From Flavobacterium potami (lineage in GTDB: Bacteria > Bacteroidota > Bacteroidia > Flavobacteriales > Flavobacteriaceae): a stretch of 64,000 nt of DNA. Shown piece by piece: positions 1 through 8,613 of the stretch (positions are counted from its first letter, which is position 1; each line of letters starts with the position of its first letter). The position numbers and the translations under genes were made by a program. Below the pieces are notes generated by a model. It had not been told where the DNA came from and did not search any database. It was given only the letters and a program-made list of their open reading frames with translations. Where the stretch lies: NCBI RefSeq assembly GCF_020026915.1, contig NZ_JAINUY010000006.1:368601-432600 (forward strand), written 5' to 3'.

Positions 1-572
1 TATAATACTTTTTTAACAATTTTTCTTAGTTAAAATATTGAGAAGCAATGCCTTTGTATCTGTAAAAAAGTTCGGTATCTCAACTAAAGTAAGGGATAAG
101 TCGCATGTAAGAAAGCATACCTTTTTTGAAACTGCATTAAAATATACTACAAAGATAAATTCTCGACGACTTGAAAAATGATGAGGGCACAAATAGAACT
201 AGCAATAACTTCAATTTATACCAATTTTCTAGTCATTTATTGAAGCAAAGTTGTAAAAAAAGGTTTTTATGTGCAGCCTTATCAGCCTAACTTATTTACA
301 TCAAAGTTGCTTTGTGTAAATTGGTAAGCATAAGCGAATATGATAAAATATGTTTATGTTAAATATAAGATTACTTCGGAATCGTATTACCTAATAAAAA
401 GTAGCACTAGATAGCTATTTAAACAATCATTATTTCACTCATAAGTCATAAATCTTCAAGCAGATGATTCGAATTTTGCACTTTAAAGTGCAGAAGAAAG
501 ATATTTGTTCTGGAAGGGATAAATATAGATTTTTATATGTATAAAATTTTATAGGGATACTGCTTATTTTTT
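1..572. other. AT-rich stretch without a recognisable gene
   Basis: I see no convincing coding frame, RNA gene or clear repeat here. It lies downstream of the small HTH gene on the minus strand and probably belongs to the interior of the integrated element whose end is marked by the recombinase and tRNA-Pro. I looked for a second copy of the tRNA-Pro 3' end, which would mark the other attachment site, and found none, so the far end should lie left of the window. Confidence 0.5.
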
Positions 573-851
573 TCAGCGTTTGCCGTCCATAAGTTTTTGA
601 ATATCCTCATAATGATAGAACATTAGCCCGCCAATCTTATTATAAGGAAGAGTTCCATTTACTCGAAGGTTTTGCAGTGTTCCGGGTGAGATATTAAGCA
701 GTTTTCTAACTTCGTAGCTTTTGAGCCAGACGCGCGGTTCCTGACCATGCTTGCGGTTGTATTGCTGATACTTGCGTATTTCTTCCAACAGTTCTTTTTT
801 TAATATTTCAAGGTCATCTCGGGTAATCAGATCTACATTCATAATTCTCAC
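573..851 (-). CDS. Small helix-turn-helix (HTH_17, excisionase-like) DNA-binding protein
   Basis: This 92-residue protein has a charged N-terminal helix (about residues 9-32) followed by a MerR/excisionase-type winged HTH (about residues 42-90). Visible hallmarks are VWLKSYEVRKLLNISPGTLQ, then a wing with YNKIGG and a closing YHYEDIQKLM. Such proteins accompany Bacteroidota tyrosine recombinases on mobile elements and act as excisionases or element regulators. It follows the recombinase gene on the same strand, 257 nt downstream, so a joint role in excision or control is an inference. Translation may start at M1 (851) or at M4 (842); nothing I can see decides between them. Confidence 0.8.
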   Translation of the reverse strand: MRIMNVDLITRDDLEILKKELLEEIRKYQQYNRKHGQEPRVWLKSYEVRKLLNISPGTLQNLRVNGTLPYNKIGGLMFYHYEDIQKLMDGKR

Positions 852-1064
852 ATTTACATTAACTGCATCCCTAAGCTGTCACATGAAGCTTTATCCTGCC
901 TAGAGAGATCAAAAATATGGAAGATTAGCGCTTTAACTTAAAACTGCGGAGGATTGGCAGGCATTGGCTTCATTTTACCTTAAGGCTATAATTTTCTTTT
1001 GGGATGAGTTTAATTTAGTGGTAGTGTTTTCACTTAATTTTATGCAGAAGAAATGTATCGTATT

Positions 1065-1093
1065 ACAAATGCGGTTGCTAGGACCGCATTTGT
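1065..1093 (-). terminator. Perfect 11-bp hairpin after the recombinase gene
   Basis: ACAAATGCGGT and ACCGCATTTGT are separated by a 7-nt loop, just past the recombinase stop codon. There is no clear U-tract on either strand, so it may be an RNA-stabilising hairpin and not a classical intrinsic terminator. Confidence 0.4.
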
Positions 1094-1108
1094 ATATTTA
1101 AGCTTTCG

Positions 1109-2353
1109 CTAAATCTCTGACTTATTTGCCGAGAGCCGCACTTCTAGATTTCTCATATCCTCACCAAGTTTGCGTTCAACAACCTTTGCATAAACCTGAG
1201 TAGTGCGTATGCTGGTATGTCCCAGCATTTTAGAGACGCTTTCTATCGGTACTCCGTTACTAAGTGTTATAGTGGTCGCAAAAGTGTGACGAGCGATGTG
1301 AAAGGTCAGCGGTTTGGTTATTCCGCAGATGTCAGCAATCTCTTTGAGATAACCATTCATCCGCTGGTTTGAAATTACAGGAAAAATTGTGCCGTTATTT
1401 CGAGCTCTTGGATCATCTCTGTAAATGTCAATTAACTCTGCTGCATGTGGCAAAAGGGGTACGCGGACACCTATATCGGTTTTTGCTCTGCTTGTAGCGA
1501 TCCAAAGTCCTCCGTCTATTCCTGTAACAATTTTATTTGGAGACAATTCAGCCAGGTCAATATAGGCAAGTCCTGTATAGCAGCTGAAAAGGAACATGTC
1601 CCGTACATGCCTTAGCCTTTCGATGCTGATTTTTTTTTCTGCCAAAGCAGAAAGTTCTCTGCTCGTAAGGCACTCGCGTTCTACCTTATCGAAATGCTTT
1701 TTAAAACTGGCAAAAGGATCTTTGGCAAGCCAGTCTAATTTAACGGCCATGTTAATCATTTTTCGAAGCCGTTCAATATGTTTCATGATCCCGTTGTTGT
1801 TCAGGGGCTTCTGATGATCTTTTGGGACATGATTGAAAAGGTAACGTTCAAAATCTAAAATAAACTTGTAAGAGAGCTGTGAAAGGACAATATCATTTCT
1901 GTACATTTTCTCCAGAAGGAATTTTTTGACATAGCGCTGTGTGGTATGGTAGTTTTTCATGGTCCCGGGGGCAAGTTTGTGCAATTGCTGCTCATTATGG
2001 TATTCCATCAGTGAAATCAATGTCGGGCTCCTATGGTCCAAGCCTAATACTCTGTCCCGGATTGCAGGGCCGTCAATCGGTAGATCGGTCAGAAGCATCT
2101 GCTGGTAGGCATTTATAATCTTCGCCTTAAATTGGTTAAGGAACAGGTTAAGCTCAACTGTTTCTTTCCGGTTTCCTTTTGGCAGGCCTTTTCTCACATC
2201 CCATTCATTGGCATTGATAGAACGCTTTACCGAAATCTCAGTTCGTTTTCCATTAACCGTTATCCTGGCACAGATAGGAGCCGAACCTTGCGCCGAGATT
2301 TTCTGTGTCTTTAGGTAAAAGAGCACTCCAAATGTTGTAATAGCTGTCTTCAT
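1109..2353 (-). CDS. Tyrosine-type site-specific recombinase (integrase)
   Basis: This 414-residue protein has the Bacteroidota integrase layout: an arm-binding N-terminus (about 8-95), a SAM-like core-binding domain (about 105-210) and a C-terminal catalytic domain (about 225-395). Catalytic residues visible are H352 and R355 in HIARHTFATT, H379 in LGHTS, and the nucleophile Y388. The position of the first catalytic arginine reads TGLAYIDL, so Arg I is replaced by Ala. This is common in Bacteroidota conjugative-transposon integrases; IntDOT also lacks Arg I. The gene starts 300 bp from the 3' end of tRNA-Pro, the usual place for an integrase that uses a tRNA as attachment site. It is therefore probably the integrase of an element that extends leftwards. 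Confidence 0.93.
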   Translation of the reverse strand: MKTAITTFGVLFYLKTQKISAQGSAPICARITVNGKRTEISVKRSINANEWDVRKGLPKGNRKETVELNLFLNQFKAKIINAYQQMLLTDLPIDGPAIRDRVLGLDHRSPTLISLMEYHNEQQLHKLAPGTMKNYHTTQRYVKKFLLEKMYRNDIVLSQLSYKFILDFERYLFNHVPKDHQKPLNNNGIMKHIERLRKMINMAVKLDWLAKDPFASFKKHFDKVERECLTSRELSALAEKKISIERLRHVRDMFLFSCYTGLAYIDLAELSPNKIVTGIDGGLWIATSRAKTDIGVRVPLLPHAAELIDIYRDDPRARNNGTIFPVISNQRMNGYLKEIADICGITKPLTFHIARHTFATTITLSNGVPIESVSKMLGHTSIRTTQVYAKVVERKLGEDMRNLEVRLSANKSEI

Positions 2354-2595
2354 ATCTCAAAAATTTAATGTTTCAGATCATCTGTACATTAAATGGATCC
2401 CAATAGTGCTAGCTTTTTTAAATGAAACCGTACACTTTTTAGGAGCCATCAAATGTTAAAATTTGAGTACAATAGACTGATAGTTAAATTATTAAATTCA
2501 TTTCTGGGACCTAAAGGTAAAAAAAGAAAAGGGGTAGCCGAATAGGTCCCATTTTCTTTGATATAACTTGAATATTTTGGAGTTGAATAAAAAGA
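2354..2595. other. Non-coding gap between integrase and tRNA-Pro (probable attachment-site side)
   Basis: No gene is visible. The stretch holds the promoter region of the integrase gene, and it is where the junction between element and chromosome would be expected. The crossover itself is probably in the tRNA-Pro 3' part. I cannot define an att core because its direct-repeat partner is not in the window. Confidence 0.35.
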
Positions 2596-2629
2596 AAAAC
2601 CCCTTAAATCATTGGATTTAAGGGGTTTT
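2596..2629 (-). terminator. Intrinsic terminator downstream of tRNA-Pro
   Basis: A perfect 15-bp stem (AAAACCCCTTAAATC / GATTTAAGGGGTTTT) with a 4-nt loop lies 24 nt beyond the tRNA 3' end. Read on the minus strand it ends in a T-rich tract, as expected for the tRNA transcript. Confidence 0.85.
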
Positions 2630-2653
2630 GACTGCCTTTGAAAGGCTCTTTAG

Positions 2654-2728
2654 TCGGGGTGGCAGGATTCGAACCTGCGGCCTCCTGCTCCCAAAGCAGG
2701 CGCGATAACCGGGCTACGCTACACCCCG
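2654..2728 (-). tRNA. tRNA-Pro (anticodon TGG)
   Basis: The minus strand folds into a full cloverleaf of 75 nt. The acceptor stem CGGGGTG pairs with CACCCCG, the discriminator base is A, the anticodon arm is CCTGC-TTTGGGA-GCAGG with anticodon TGG, and the T arm is GCAGG-TTCGAAT-CCTGC. No CCA is encoded. The 3' end faces the integrase, which makes this tRNA the likely integration target. Confidence 0.96.
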
Positions 2729-2875
2729 AAGATGTATTTTTGTTGTAGTGCCCGAAAGCGGATGCAAAGATATAAATAAATTTGATTTGTAAAAGGAAAA
2801 AATGAAAATAAATAAAACTTATTTGAACATAGCTATTTCAGATTTATTTTCGACGTTATTTTTTATAATAAAGAT

Positions 2876-2883
2876 TACATTTG
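2876..2883 (+). promoter_or_regulatory. Bacteroidota-type -7 element of trxB
   Basis: TACATTTG matches the TAnnTTTG consensus of Bacteroidota primary-sigma promoters. It places the transcription start near 2890, only about 15 nt before the ATG at 2905. It also overlaps the in-frame TTG at 2881, which therefore cannot be the start codon. No good -33 TTG is visible at the usual spacing. Confidence 0.6.
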
Positions 2884-2904
2884 CAACTCAAAAAAACTAT
2901 TACT

Positions 2905-3852
2905 ATGTCAAATACAATCGAAAAAATTAAATGCCTTATTATAGGTTCTGGTCCTGCGGGTTATACTGCAGCTATTTATGCGGCTAGAGCTAACATGAAT
3001 CCAGTATTATATCAAGGAATGCAACCTGGTGGTCAATTGACTACAACTAATGAGGTTGAAAACTTTCCTGGTTATGTTGATGGAGTAACAGGACCAGAAA
3101 TGATGATTCAGTTACAAGAACAAGCAAAACGTTTTGGTGCTGATATTCGTGATGGTTGGGCTACTAAAGTTGATTTTTCTGGCGATATTCATAAAGTTTG
3201 GATTAATGATTCTATTGAATTACACTGTGAAACAGTTATTATTTCTACAGGTGCTTCGGCTAAATATTTAGGATTGCCATCAGAGCAACATTACTTAAAT
3301 ATGGGTGGAGGAGTTTCTGCTTGTGCAGTTTGCGACGGATTCTTCTACAGAAATCAAGAAGTTGTAATTGTTGGAGCAGGAGATTCTGCTTGTGAAGAAG
3401 CGCACTACTTATCTAAGCTTTGCAAAAAAGTAACGATGTTGGTTAGAAGTGAGAAATTCAGAGCTTCTAAAATTATGGAAGAGCGTGTTCGTAAAACAGA
3501 AAACATCGAGATTTTAATGAACCATGATACTGTTGAAGTAGAGGGAGATGGTAATGTAGTGCATGCTATTAAAGCTTTAAACAAAACTACAGGAGAAACG
3601 ATTGTGATTCCAGCAACTGGTTTCTTCGTGGCAATTGGACACAAACCAAACACAGATATCTTTAAAGATTATATCACACTAGACGAGACAGGTTACATCG
3701 TGAATACTCCAGGAACTTCTAATACGAACGTTGCGGGTGTATTTGTAGCAGGAGATGCAGCAGACCACGTGTACCGTCAGGCCATTACTGCCGCAGGTAC
3801 AGGATGTATGGCTGCATTGGATGCTGAAAGATATTTGGCTTCTAAAGAGTAA
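2905..3852 (+). CDS. trxB: Thioredoxin-disulfide reductase
   Basis: This is a cytoplasmic flavoenzyme that passes electrons from NADPH through FAD and a redox disulfide to thioredoxin. The 315-residue protein has the FAD motif GSGPAG (residues 14-19), the redox-active CAVC (C140 and C143), the NADPH-binding motif VGAGDSACEEA, and the C-terminal FAD-binding GVFVAGD. Its length is normal for low-molecular-weight TrxB. I chose the ATG at 2905 because the upstream TTG lies inside the -7 promoter element. The gene stands alone between the tRNA-Pro region and a convergent DUF2807 gene. A ferredoxin-NADP reductase is possible in principle, but the CxxC argues against it. Confidence 0.96.
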   Translation: MSNTIEKIKCLIIGSGPAGYTAAIYAARANMNPVLYQGMQPGGQLTTTNEVENFPGYVDGVTGPEMMIQLQEQAKRFGADIRDGWATKVDFSGDIHKVWINDSIELHCETVIISTGASAKYLGLPSEQHYLNMGGGVSACAVCDGFFYRNQEVVIVGAGDSACEEAHYLSKLCKKVTMLVRSEKFRASKIMEERVRKTENIEILMNHDTVEVEGDGNVVHAIKALNKTTGETIVIPATGFFVAIGHKPNTDIFKDYITLDETGYIVNTPGTSNTNVAGVFVAGDAADHVYRQAITAAGTGCMAALDAERYLASKE

Positions 3853-3858
3853 TTTTTT

Positions 3859-3994
3859 AGTCACAGTATTCAGTCGCAGTCACAGTTTTCAGTCGCAATC
3901 TGAAAATTATATAAAAAAATCCCAATCGTATGATTGGGATTTTTTTTAGCCTGTAAACTGCGACTGCGACTGCGACTGCGACTGAAAACTCTGA
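3859..3994. repeat. Inverted arrays of CAGTCN-type hexamers around a terminator
   Basis: Degenerate copies of AGTCGC / AGTCAC on the left (3859-3906) face four CGACTG hexamers and a CGACTGAAAACT segment on the right (3956-3990). The two sides are inverted copies and could pair around the hairpin at 3913-3947. A related array lies at 29106-29215, also in a convergent gap. Confidence 0.75.
3913..3947. terminator. Bidirectional intrinsic terminator between trxB and the DUF2807 gene
   Basis: AAAAAAATCCCAATC and GATTGGGATTTTTTT form a strong stem with a GTAT loop. A-tracts and T-tracts on both sides suit both convergent transcripts. Confidence 0.9.
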
Positions 3995-4828
3995 CTACTT
4001 AATCTTCTTCAACAACTTCGCTTCTTCAGAAAAACGAGTCAGTTGTATTGTTGGATTTCCTAAAAGAGAAATTTCTGCTTTATCTCCAACTGCTAAAGAA
4101 AGTGATGTTTCGACCAAAATGCTTCCAACACCAAAATTTTCTGCAGTAACATTAGCGTCTTTTAATGTGAATTTTGTTCCTGTAAAAACAGAATTATTAT
4201 CTAAACGAATAGTGGCTTTTTCGGCAATACCTTCAATAGCAGCAGTTGCTTTTTGGTACAAATCACATTTGAATTTAATGGCAGATACTAGTGTTTTAAT
4301 AGACGAATATTTGCTCAATTGTAAACTTCCGTCATCTGCTTTTAAGTTTAATTCTGTTTTGGTTTTATCATCTGCAATTAAACTGAATTTTTTTGCATTT
4401 ACGTTTAGGAATAATTTAGAAAAATCTAAACAATTCATCGTAATGTCGTCCAACTGCAATTCCTGAATTGCATAAACAACTGCCTCATTTTTAGTAATTA
4501 CTTTATTTAATGATTTGGTGTAAGTTACTTTAACTGCTAATTTTTTGAAAATAGTAGATTCTTTATTGGTATATAATCGAAGGGTTTTTTCTCTTAGATC
4601 CATTCCAATGATATCATGAAGATTATCATCGGCTTCAATTTTAATTTCGTTTTTTTCTCCTTGTTCTAAATAAACTTCCAGATTGTCATCGACTTCAAGG
4701 GCATCAAAACTGCCAACTTCTTTTACTGAAGTCGTTACAACTTTAGAGCCTTTAATTTTTTCTCTCTTTTGAGCAAAAGTTAATGTTGTAACAAATAATA
4801 ATAGGAGTAGCGCTGTACTTTTTTTCAT
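3995..4828 (-). CDS. Secreted GIN / DUF2807-domain protein
   Basis: From the ATG at 4828 the protein has 277 residues and begins with a clear signal peptide (MKKSTALLLLLFVTTLTFAQ). The rest resembles the DUF2807 (GIN, autotransporter-head-like) domain, a right-handed beta-helix. Recognisable parts are the FDALEVDDNLEVYLEQG and EIKIEADDNL segments, which match the start of the neighbouring DUF2807 lipoprotein. In-frame sequence upstream of M14 would delay the signal peptide, so I reject the longer start. It is the last gene of a minus-strand run with another DUF2807 gene, pspC and padR, but 83 nt separate it from its neighbour. Biochemical function is unknown; an envelope role is inferred from context. 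Confidence 0.85.
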   Translation of the reverse strand: MKKSTALLLLLFVTTLTFAQKREKIKGSKVVTTSVKEVGSFDALEVDDNLEVYLEQGEKNEIKIEADDNLHDIIGMDLREKTLRLYTNKESTIFKKLAVKVTYTKSLNKVITKNEAVVYAIQELQLDDITMNCLDFSKLFLNVNAKKFSLIADDKTKTELNLKADDGSLQLSKYSSIKTLVSAIKFKCDLYQKATAAIEGIAEKATIRLDNNSVFTGTKFTLKDANVTAENFGVGSILVETSLSLAVGDKAEISLLGNPTIQLTRFSEEAKLLKKIK

Positions 4829-4911
4829 TAATTCTAGATTTGATTTTGACAAATATAAAAAAATCATCCACTTGGGGTGAATGATTTCTTTTATATTTAA
4901 CAGTTGCCTGT

Positions 4912-5646
4912 TTAGTTTTTGTTTACGTTTCCTCCAGACGATGCAGATTTTTCTACCTTTTTAGGATCACCGCTGTAGTCTATATTTCCTCCGCTCGAAG
5001 CATCTGCTTTTAAACTTAAAATTGGGCGTACAGCAAGCGTTCCTCCGCTCGAAGCATCCGCATGAACATCGTTTGCCATTAATCCTTCGGCATCAATACT
5101 TCCGCCGCTTGCAGCCGAAACACTAAGGCTTAATGCTTTACCTTCAATTCCTACAGAACTACCACTTTCAGCATCTATTGAAATTCTATCCGATTCCATT
5201 TTCATATCCATCGATGCAGCGCTCGAAGCCTCCAATGTAATATCTTCGCCTAAGAAAAGTCCGTTTGTTTCTACTGTTGATGCGCTCGAAGCTTCTATTT
5301 TATGAATAGCCGGCAGTTTTACCGTAACCGTTTTGGATGTAATGTTGCGGAAAGAGCTGTATTTGCACTCTATAATAAGTGTTCCGTTTTCTACTTTGGT
5401 CACAATTTCTTTTTGTAGATTGTCATCGGCTTCTACTGTAATTTCTGTTTTGTCAGATTGCTCAATAACCAAATCGATTGCATTGCTTACAGAGATATTT
5501 TTAAATTCTCCGTTAACGGTTCTTTTTTCTGTTGTAACATTCCCGCTTCCTTCAATTGCATTCATGTTAAAGTTGCATGAAGCAAACAGTAAAGCAGTAA
5601 TCGTTGCAATTATAAATTTCGTAATATGAATGATTATTTTTATCAT
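4912..5646 (-). CDS. DUF2807 (head GIN domain) lipoprotein
   Basis: This 244-residue protein starts with a lipoprotein signal ending LLFASC and continues with GSGNVTTEKRTVNGEFKNISV, the usual start of a DUF2807 domain. The C-terminal two thirds are a run of short beta-helix turns rich in ASSGG/ASSAS motifs (ASSAST, ASSAAS, ASGGS, ASSGGT, ASSGGN, ASSGGN). It is probably anchored in the outer membrane. The stop-to-start gap to the upstream pspC gene is 3 nt, so the two are almost certainly co-transcribed. Function in the family is not established. Confidence 0.88.
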   Translation of the reverse strand: MIKIIIHITKFIIATITALLFASCNFNMNAIEGSGNVTTEKRTVNGEFKNISVSNAIDLVIEQSDKTEITVEADDNLQKEIVTKVENGTLIIECKYSSFRNITSKTVTVKLPAIHKIEASSASTVETNGLFLGEDITLEASSAASMDMKMESDRISIDAESGSSVGIEGKALSLSVSAASGGSIDAEGLMANDVHADASSGGTLAVRPILSLKADASSGGNIDYSGDPKKVEKSASSGGNVNKN

Positions 5647-5649
5647 GGT

Positions 5650-7413
5650 TTAGTTAATTTTGATTATCACTCCGTTTTTATCAGTGGTTAGCCTTCCTTT
5701 AGTTTTCTTTCCGTTTATAACTTCTTTTCCATTAATTTTAACTGAAACTTCTTTTATAGTGTCAGTTGCATCAATGTTAGCATCATTAATTGCTTCGTTA
5801 ACTTCGGCATCTATATTCTCATATTCAGTTTCATAGTTGTCATTGTCCTCATCATTAGGACAGTTTAGACATTTTACTTTAGACCCGATAACTTTATAAT
5901 TGTAATCTCCGTGGTAATTTAATTCGAAGAAATTGTCATCTGAATTATAATAATCCCTAACTGAAGAATCTGGTTTTACTAACTGTCCTTCAGGAAGATA
6001 AAGATAGATGTCAACTTCTTGGCCTCTAAATTTGTTCTTTACATCTGTCAGAAAATAGTTATCCAAAATTAAATGATTTCCGTCAACTTGAAACTTGTAA
6101 TTAATTTTTTCTGCTCTTTTTTTAGCATTTGTAAAAGAATTTCCTCTTGCACTTTTTTCAATCTGCATAAACGGAGCCAATTCGTCTGTGCGTAATACGT
6201 GTAAACGAACATCGTTAGAATAAATCAAGTCGTTGTTTGCAGAATCTTGTACAAATTCAAACTCTCTGTAGTGGTTCAAACTTTTTGTATAATAATTGTT
6301 GTATTTGAACTTAATGTACAAAGTATCAGAAGGTTTGATTGCTAATATTTTTTTTTCTACTACTTTGTTATCGTGCGAAATTTCAGTTGCCTGTTTAATT
6401 CCGATACTTGCCAAAATTGCAATGGAAATAATCCAAAGAGCCAAAAGCGTATATTTTGTAATGTTTCCGATCGATTTTAAGTTTGGAGACAACAGTTTAA
6501 ATCCTAAAAGTGTTAAGAAGAAAAACGGAATCCCAACTGCAAAGAACATTAGCAAACCAAAAGACCAAAGCGGATATTCGGTAAAGTTTCCAGCTTCGAT
6601 AAAATTTTGCCAAGGAAAATCAACAAAAAGATTTGTGCCTAAAGTAAAAACACCGATCAATAACATGATTAAAGTTGAAATTCCGCATATGATTAGAATC
6701 ACGCCTAAAAACTTTGCAAAAACTTTAAAAACCGTCATAACAAAGTCGCCTAATGAACTACTTATTCTCCCAGCTCCCGACTTTACCTGGTTTCCCATTT
6801 TATCATAATCTGCATTTTTAAATTTATCAGATAACGAATCAATTTCTTCTCGAACTTTTTTTTCGATGTTTGAAATGGTTACCGGTTCTCCTGTCATTTC
6901 CAATTTTTCTGAAGTGGTAACCGCTTCTGGCGTTACAATCCAAAGAACGAAATAAGCTAAAATTCCAGTTCCAAAACCTGCGAAAACGAAGATTAAGAAT
7001 ATGATTTTGATCCAAACAGCGTCGATTCCAAAATAATGTCCTAAACCTGTAGCAACCCCACCAATCATACCTTTTTCTTTGTCACGGTATAATTTTTTGT
7101 GTTTTCTTGCACCGTAATTATCAAACGCTTGATTTGGATTTTCTTCGTCTTCAATTCTGTAATCTTCTGGTTGTCCCATTACCGCAATCACTTCGTCAAC
7201 ATCTTTCAGTCCAACAACATGTTTGTCGCTTTTTTGTTTTTCTGTCAATAGTTCAGAAACACGCATTTCGATGTCTTTAATAATTTCATCTTGTCCAGAT
7301 GAGTTGTTAAGCGATCGTTTGATAGCGTCAAAATAGCGTGTTAATTTTAAGTATGCATCTTCATCTATGTGAAAAAACATTCCGCCTAAGTTAATATTTA
7401 CTGTTTTGTTCAT
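5650..7413 (-). CDS. PspC-domain inner-membrane protein
   Basis: This 587-residue protein has three parts: a cytoplasmic N-terminus (1-100), a PspC domain (about 103-165, KLYRDKEKGMIGGVATGLGHYF and the following membrane helix ending WIVTPEA), and a multi-helix membrane region (about 225-345) followed by a large extracytoplasmic beta-rich C-terminus. PspC proteins sense or buffer membrane stress in other bacteria. The C-terminal half is typical of flavobacterial versions and its ligand is unknown. It sits 3 nt after padR and 3 nt before a DUF2807 lipoprotein gene, which suggests one envelope-stress module controlled by PadR. Confidence 0.88.
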   Translation of the reverse strand: MNKTVNINLGGMFFHIDEDAYLKLTRYFDAIKRSLNNSSGQDEIIKDIEMRVSELLTEKQKSDKHVVGLKDVDEVIAVMGQPEDYRIEDEENPNQAFDNYGARKHKKLYRDKEKGMIGGVATGLGHYFGIDAVWIKIIFLIFVFAGFGTGILAYFVLWIVTPEAVTTSEKLEMTGEPVTISNIEKKVREEIDSLSDKFKNADYDKMGNQVKSGAGRISSSLGDFVMTVFKVFAKFLGVILIICGISTLIMLLIGVFTLGTNLFVDFPWQNFIEAGNFTEYPLWSFGLLMFFAVGIPFFFLTLLGFKLLSPNLKSIGNITKYTLLALWIISIAILASIGIKQATEISHDNKVVEKKILAIKPSDTLYIKFKYNNYYTKSLNHYREFEFVQDSANNDLIYSNDVRLHVLRTDELAPFMQIEKSARGNSFTNAKKRAEKINYKFQVDGNHLILDNYFLTDVKNKFRGQEVDIYLYLPEGQLVKPDSSVRDYYNSDDNFFELNYHGDYNYKVIGSKVKCLNCPNDEDNDNYETEYENIDAEVNEAINDANIDATDTIKEVSVKINGKEVINGKKTKGRLTTDKNGVIIKIN

Positions 7414-7416
7414 GAC

Positions 7417-7749
7417 TTATTGATTTTGATTGGTGATTAGTTTTACGGCGTCAGATAATTCTGTCCAAGTTCCGCTAAGTTCGTTTAAAAAAGTTTGTCC
7501 TATCTCGGTTAATCCATAATACTTTCGTGGCGGCCCTGAGGTCGATTCTTCCCAGCGATAATTAAGTAAACCGTCATTTTTCAATCTAGTTAACAACGGG
7601 TAAACAGTTCCTTCGACAACTAGTAATTTTGCGTTCTTTAAAGTGTCTAATATTTCAGATGTATATGCGTCTTTTTCTTTTAATACTGATAAGATGCAAA
7701 ACTCAAGAACACCTTTGCGCATCTGTGCTTTTGTGTTTTCAATGTTCAT
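7417..7749 (-). CDS. PadR-family transcriptional regulator
   Basis: This 110-residue protein is a compact PadR winged-helix protein. The N-terminus MRKGVLEFCILSVL, the segment EGTVYPLLTRLKNDGLL (recognition helix) and the wing GPPRKYYGLTEIG are family signatures. It belongs to the short PadR-s2 type with one C-terminal dimerisation helix. It is the first gene of the padR-pspC-DUF2807 run, and such regulators commonly repress their own operon. The effector is not visible from sequence. Confidence 0.93.
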   Translation of the reverse strand: MNIENTKAQMRKGVLEFCILSVLKEKDAYTSEILDTLKNAKLLVVEGTVYPLLTRLKNDGLLNYRWEESTSGPPRKYYGLTEIGQTFLNELSGTWTELSDAVKLITNQNQ

Positions 7750-7902
7750 AATTTCATTTTGTTTTTTTTAGATTGAACAATTCGTTTTTTGATTGATGAT
7801 GATTGCTTCGCCAATTCGAGCAAAGCTCTCGGGTGATTGATGATTGATTGTCGTGTCTATAACTTTTAACCTTTTAATGTCAGACTGAGCGAAGTCGAAG
7901 TT
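7750..7902. repeat. Intergenic gap with a GACTGAGCGAAGTCGAAG motif
   Basis: Between DUF4870 and padR, near 7880-7900, is GACTGAGCGAAGTCGAAG. To my knowledge this sequence recurs in intergenic regions of flavobacterial genomes. TTGATGATTGATTG-type short repeats precede it. There is no coding potential. Confidence 0.4.
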
Positions 7903-8382
7903 CTACTTTATAAAAGGAATCGTAAGAGGATATTTGTATAATTCTCCGTTTGAAGCTTTGATAGAAGCATAAATCACTAAAAAGAATTCAACAAATTTTA
8001 AAACTCCAAAAAGTACTACTGCAGTAATTCCAATGCTTAACATTCCGATGTTTGCTTGAAAGTTAAAGTTTCTGATTACAAAATCATGATCGTTAAAAAC
8101 GGCTTCTATTGGAATATTCTGTAAAAAGACCGTAATAAAAATCGGAATTGCAATAAGTGCTAAAATCAAAGTATAAAGCAATAAGCTCAACTGAAAGTTC
8201 AAAGTCTGTTTTCCGTGATGATCTACAAATTCAGATTTATCTCTGTAGTTAGTCCAAATTAGCAGCGGAAAAATATAGTTTCCAAATGGAATTAAATATT
8301 GACTTAATGTACTCAAATGAGTAAAGGTTGCTGTATTCTTTTCTGATGTTTTTTCCATGATGAGTGGTGTTGTTGTTTCCAT
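7903..8382 (-). CDS. DUF4870 membrane protein
   Basis: This 159-residue protein matches DUF4870: a start around ATFTHLSTLSQYLIPFGNYIFPLLIW, the conserved segment SEFVDHHGKQTLNFQLSLLLY, and a C-terminal pair of helices ending in a short tail. I count about four hydrophobic segments. A second start at M9 is possible (METTTPLIMEK). It lies upstream of the padR operon on the same strand with a 153-nt gap, so it may be separately transcribed. Function is unknown. Confidence 0.85.
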   Translation of the reverse strand: METTTPLIMEKTSEKNTATFTHLSTLSQYLIPFGNYIFPLLIWTNYRDKSEFVDHHGKQTLNFQLSLLLYTLILALIAIPIFITVFLQNIPIEAVFNDHDFVIRNFNFQANIGMLSIGITAVVLFGVLKFVEFFLVIYASIKASNGELYKYPLTIPFIK

Positions 8383-8613
8383 GATTAAAAGTATATAGTA
8401 ATTTCTTATGCAAATATATGTCTAAAAACAGGTATCTTGTTTTACATAGTACCAAATATTAACAAAATATTAACATTGTAAAAAGTGTAAAATAAACTTT
8501 AAATCATTGAAAATCATCTTTAAGTATTGGTTTTGTTGGCTTTTATGTGATATTGTAATATTATATTGTGCGTGCATAGTTTTTTTGTATTTTTACATAA
8601 AAAAATAAATCAC

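Noticed and set aside
2881..2904. TTG start codon of trxB at 2881
   Set aside because: The TTG lies inside the TACATTTG promoter element; the ATG at 2905 gives the normal TrxB N-terminus.
3859..3994. Short regular repeats that could be read as a CRISPR array
   Set aside because: The units are hexamers without spacers, arranged in inverted blocks around a terminator, and no cas gene is near.
6296..6808. 170-codon plus-strand frame opposite pspC
   Set aside because: It is a shadow of the PspC membrane region with no recognisable domain.
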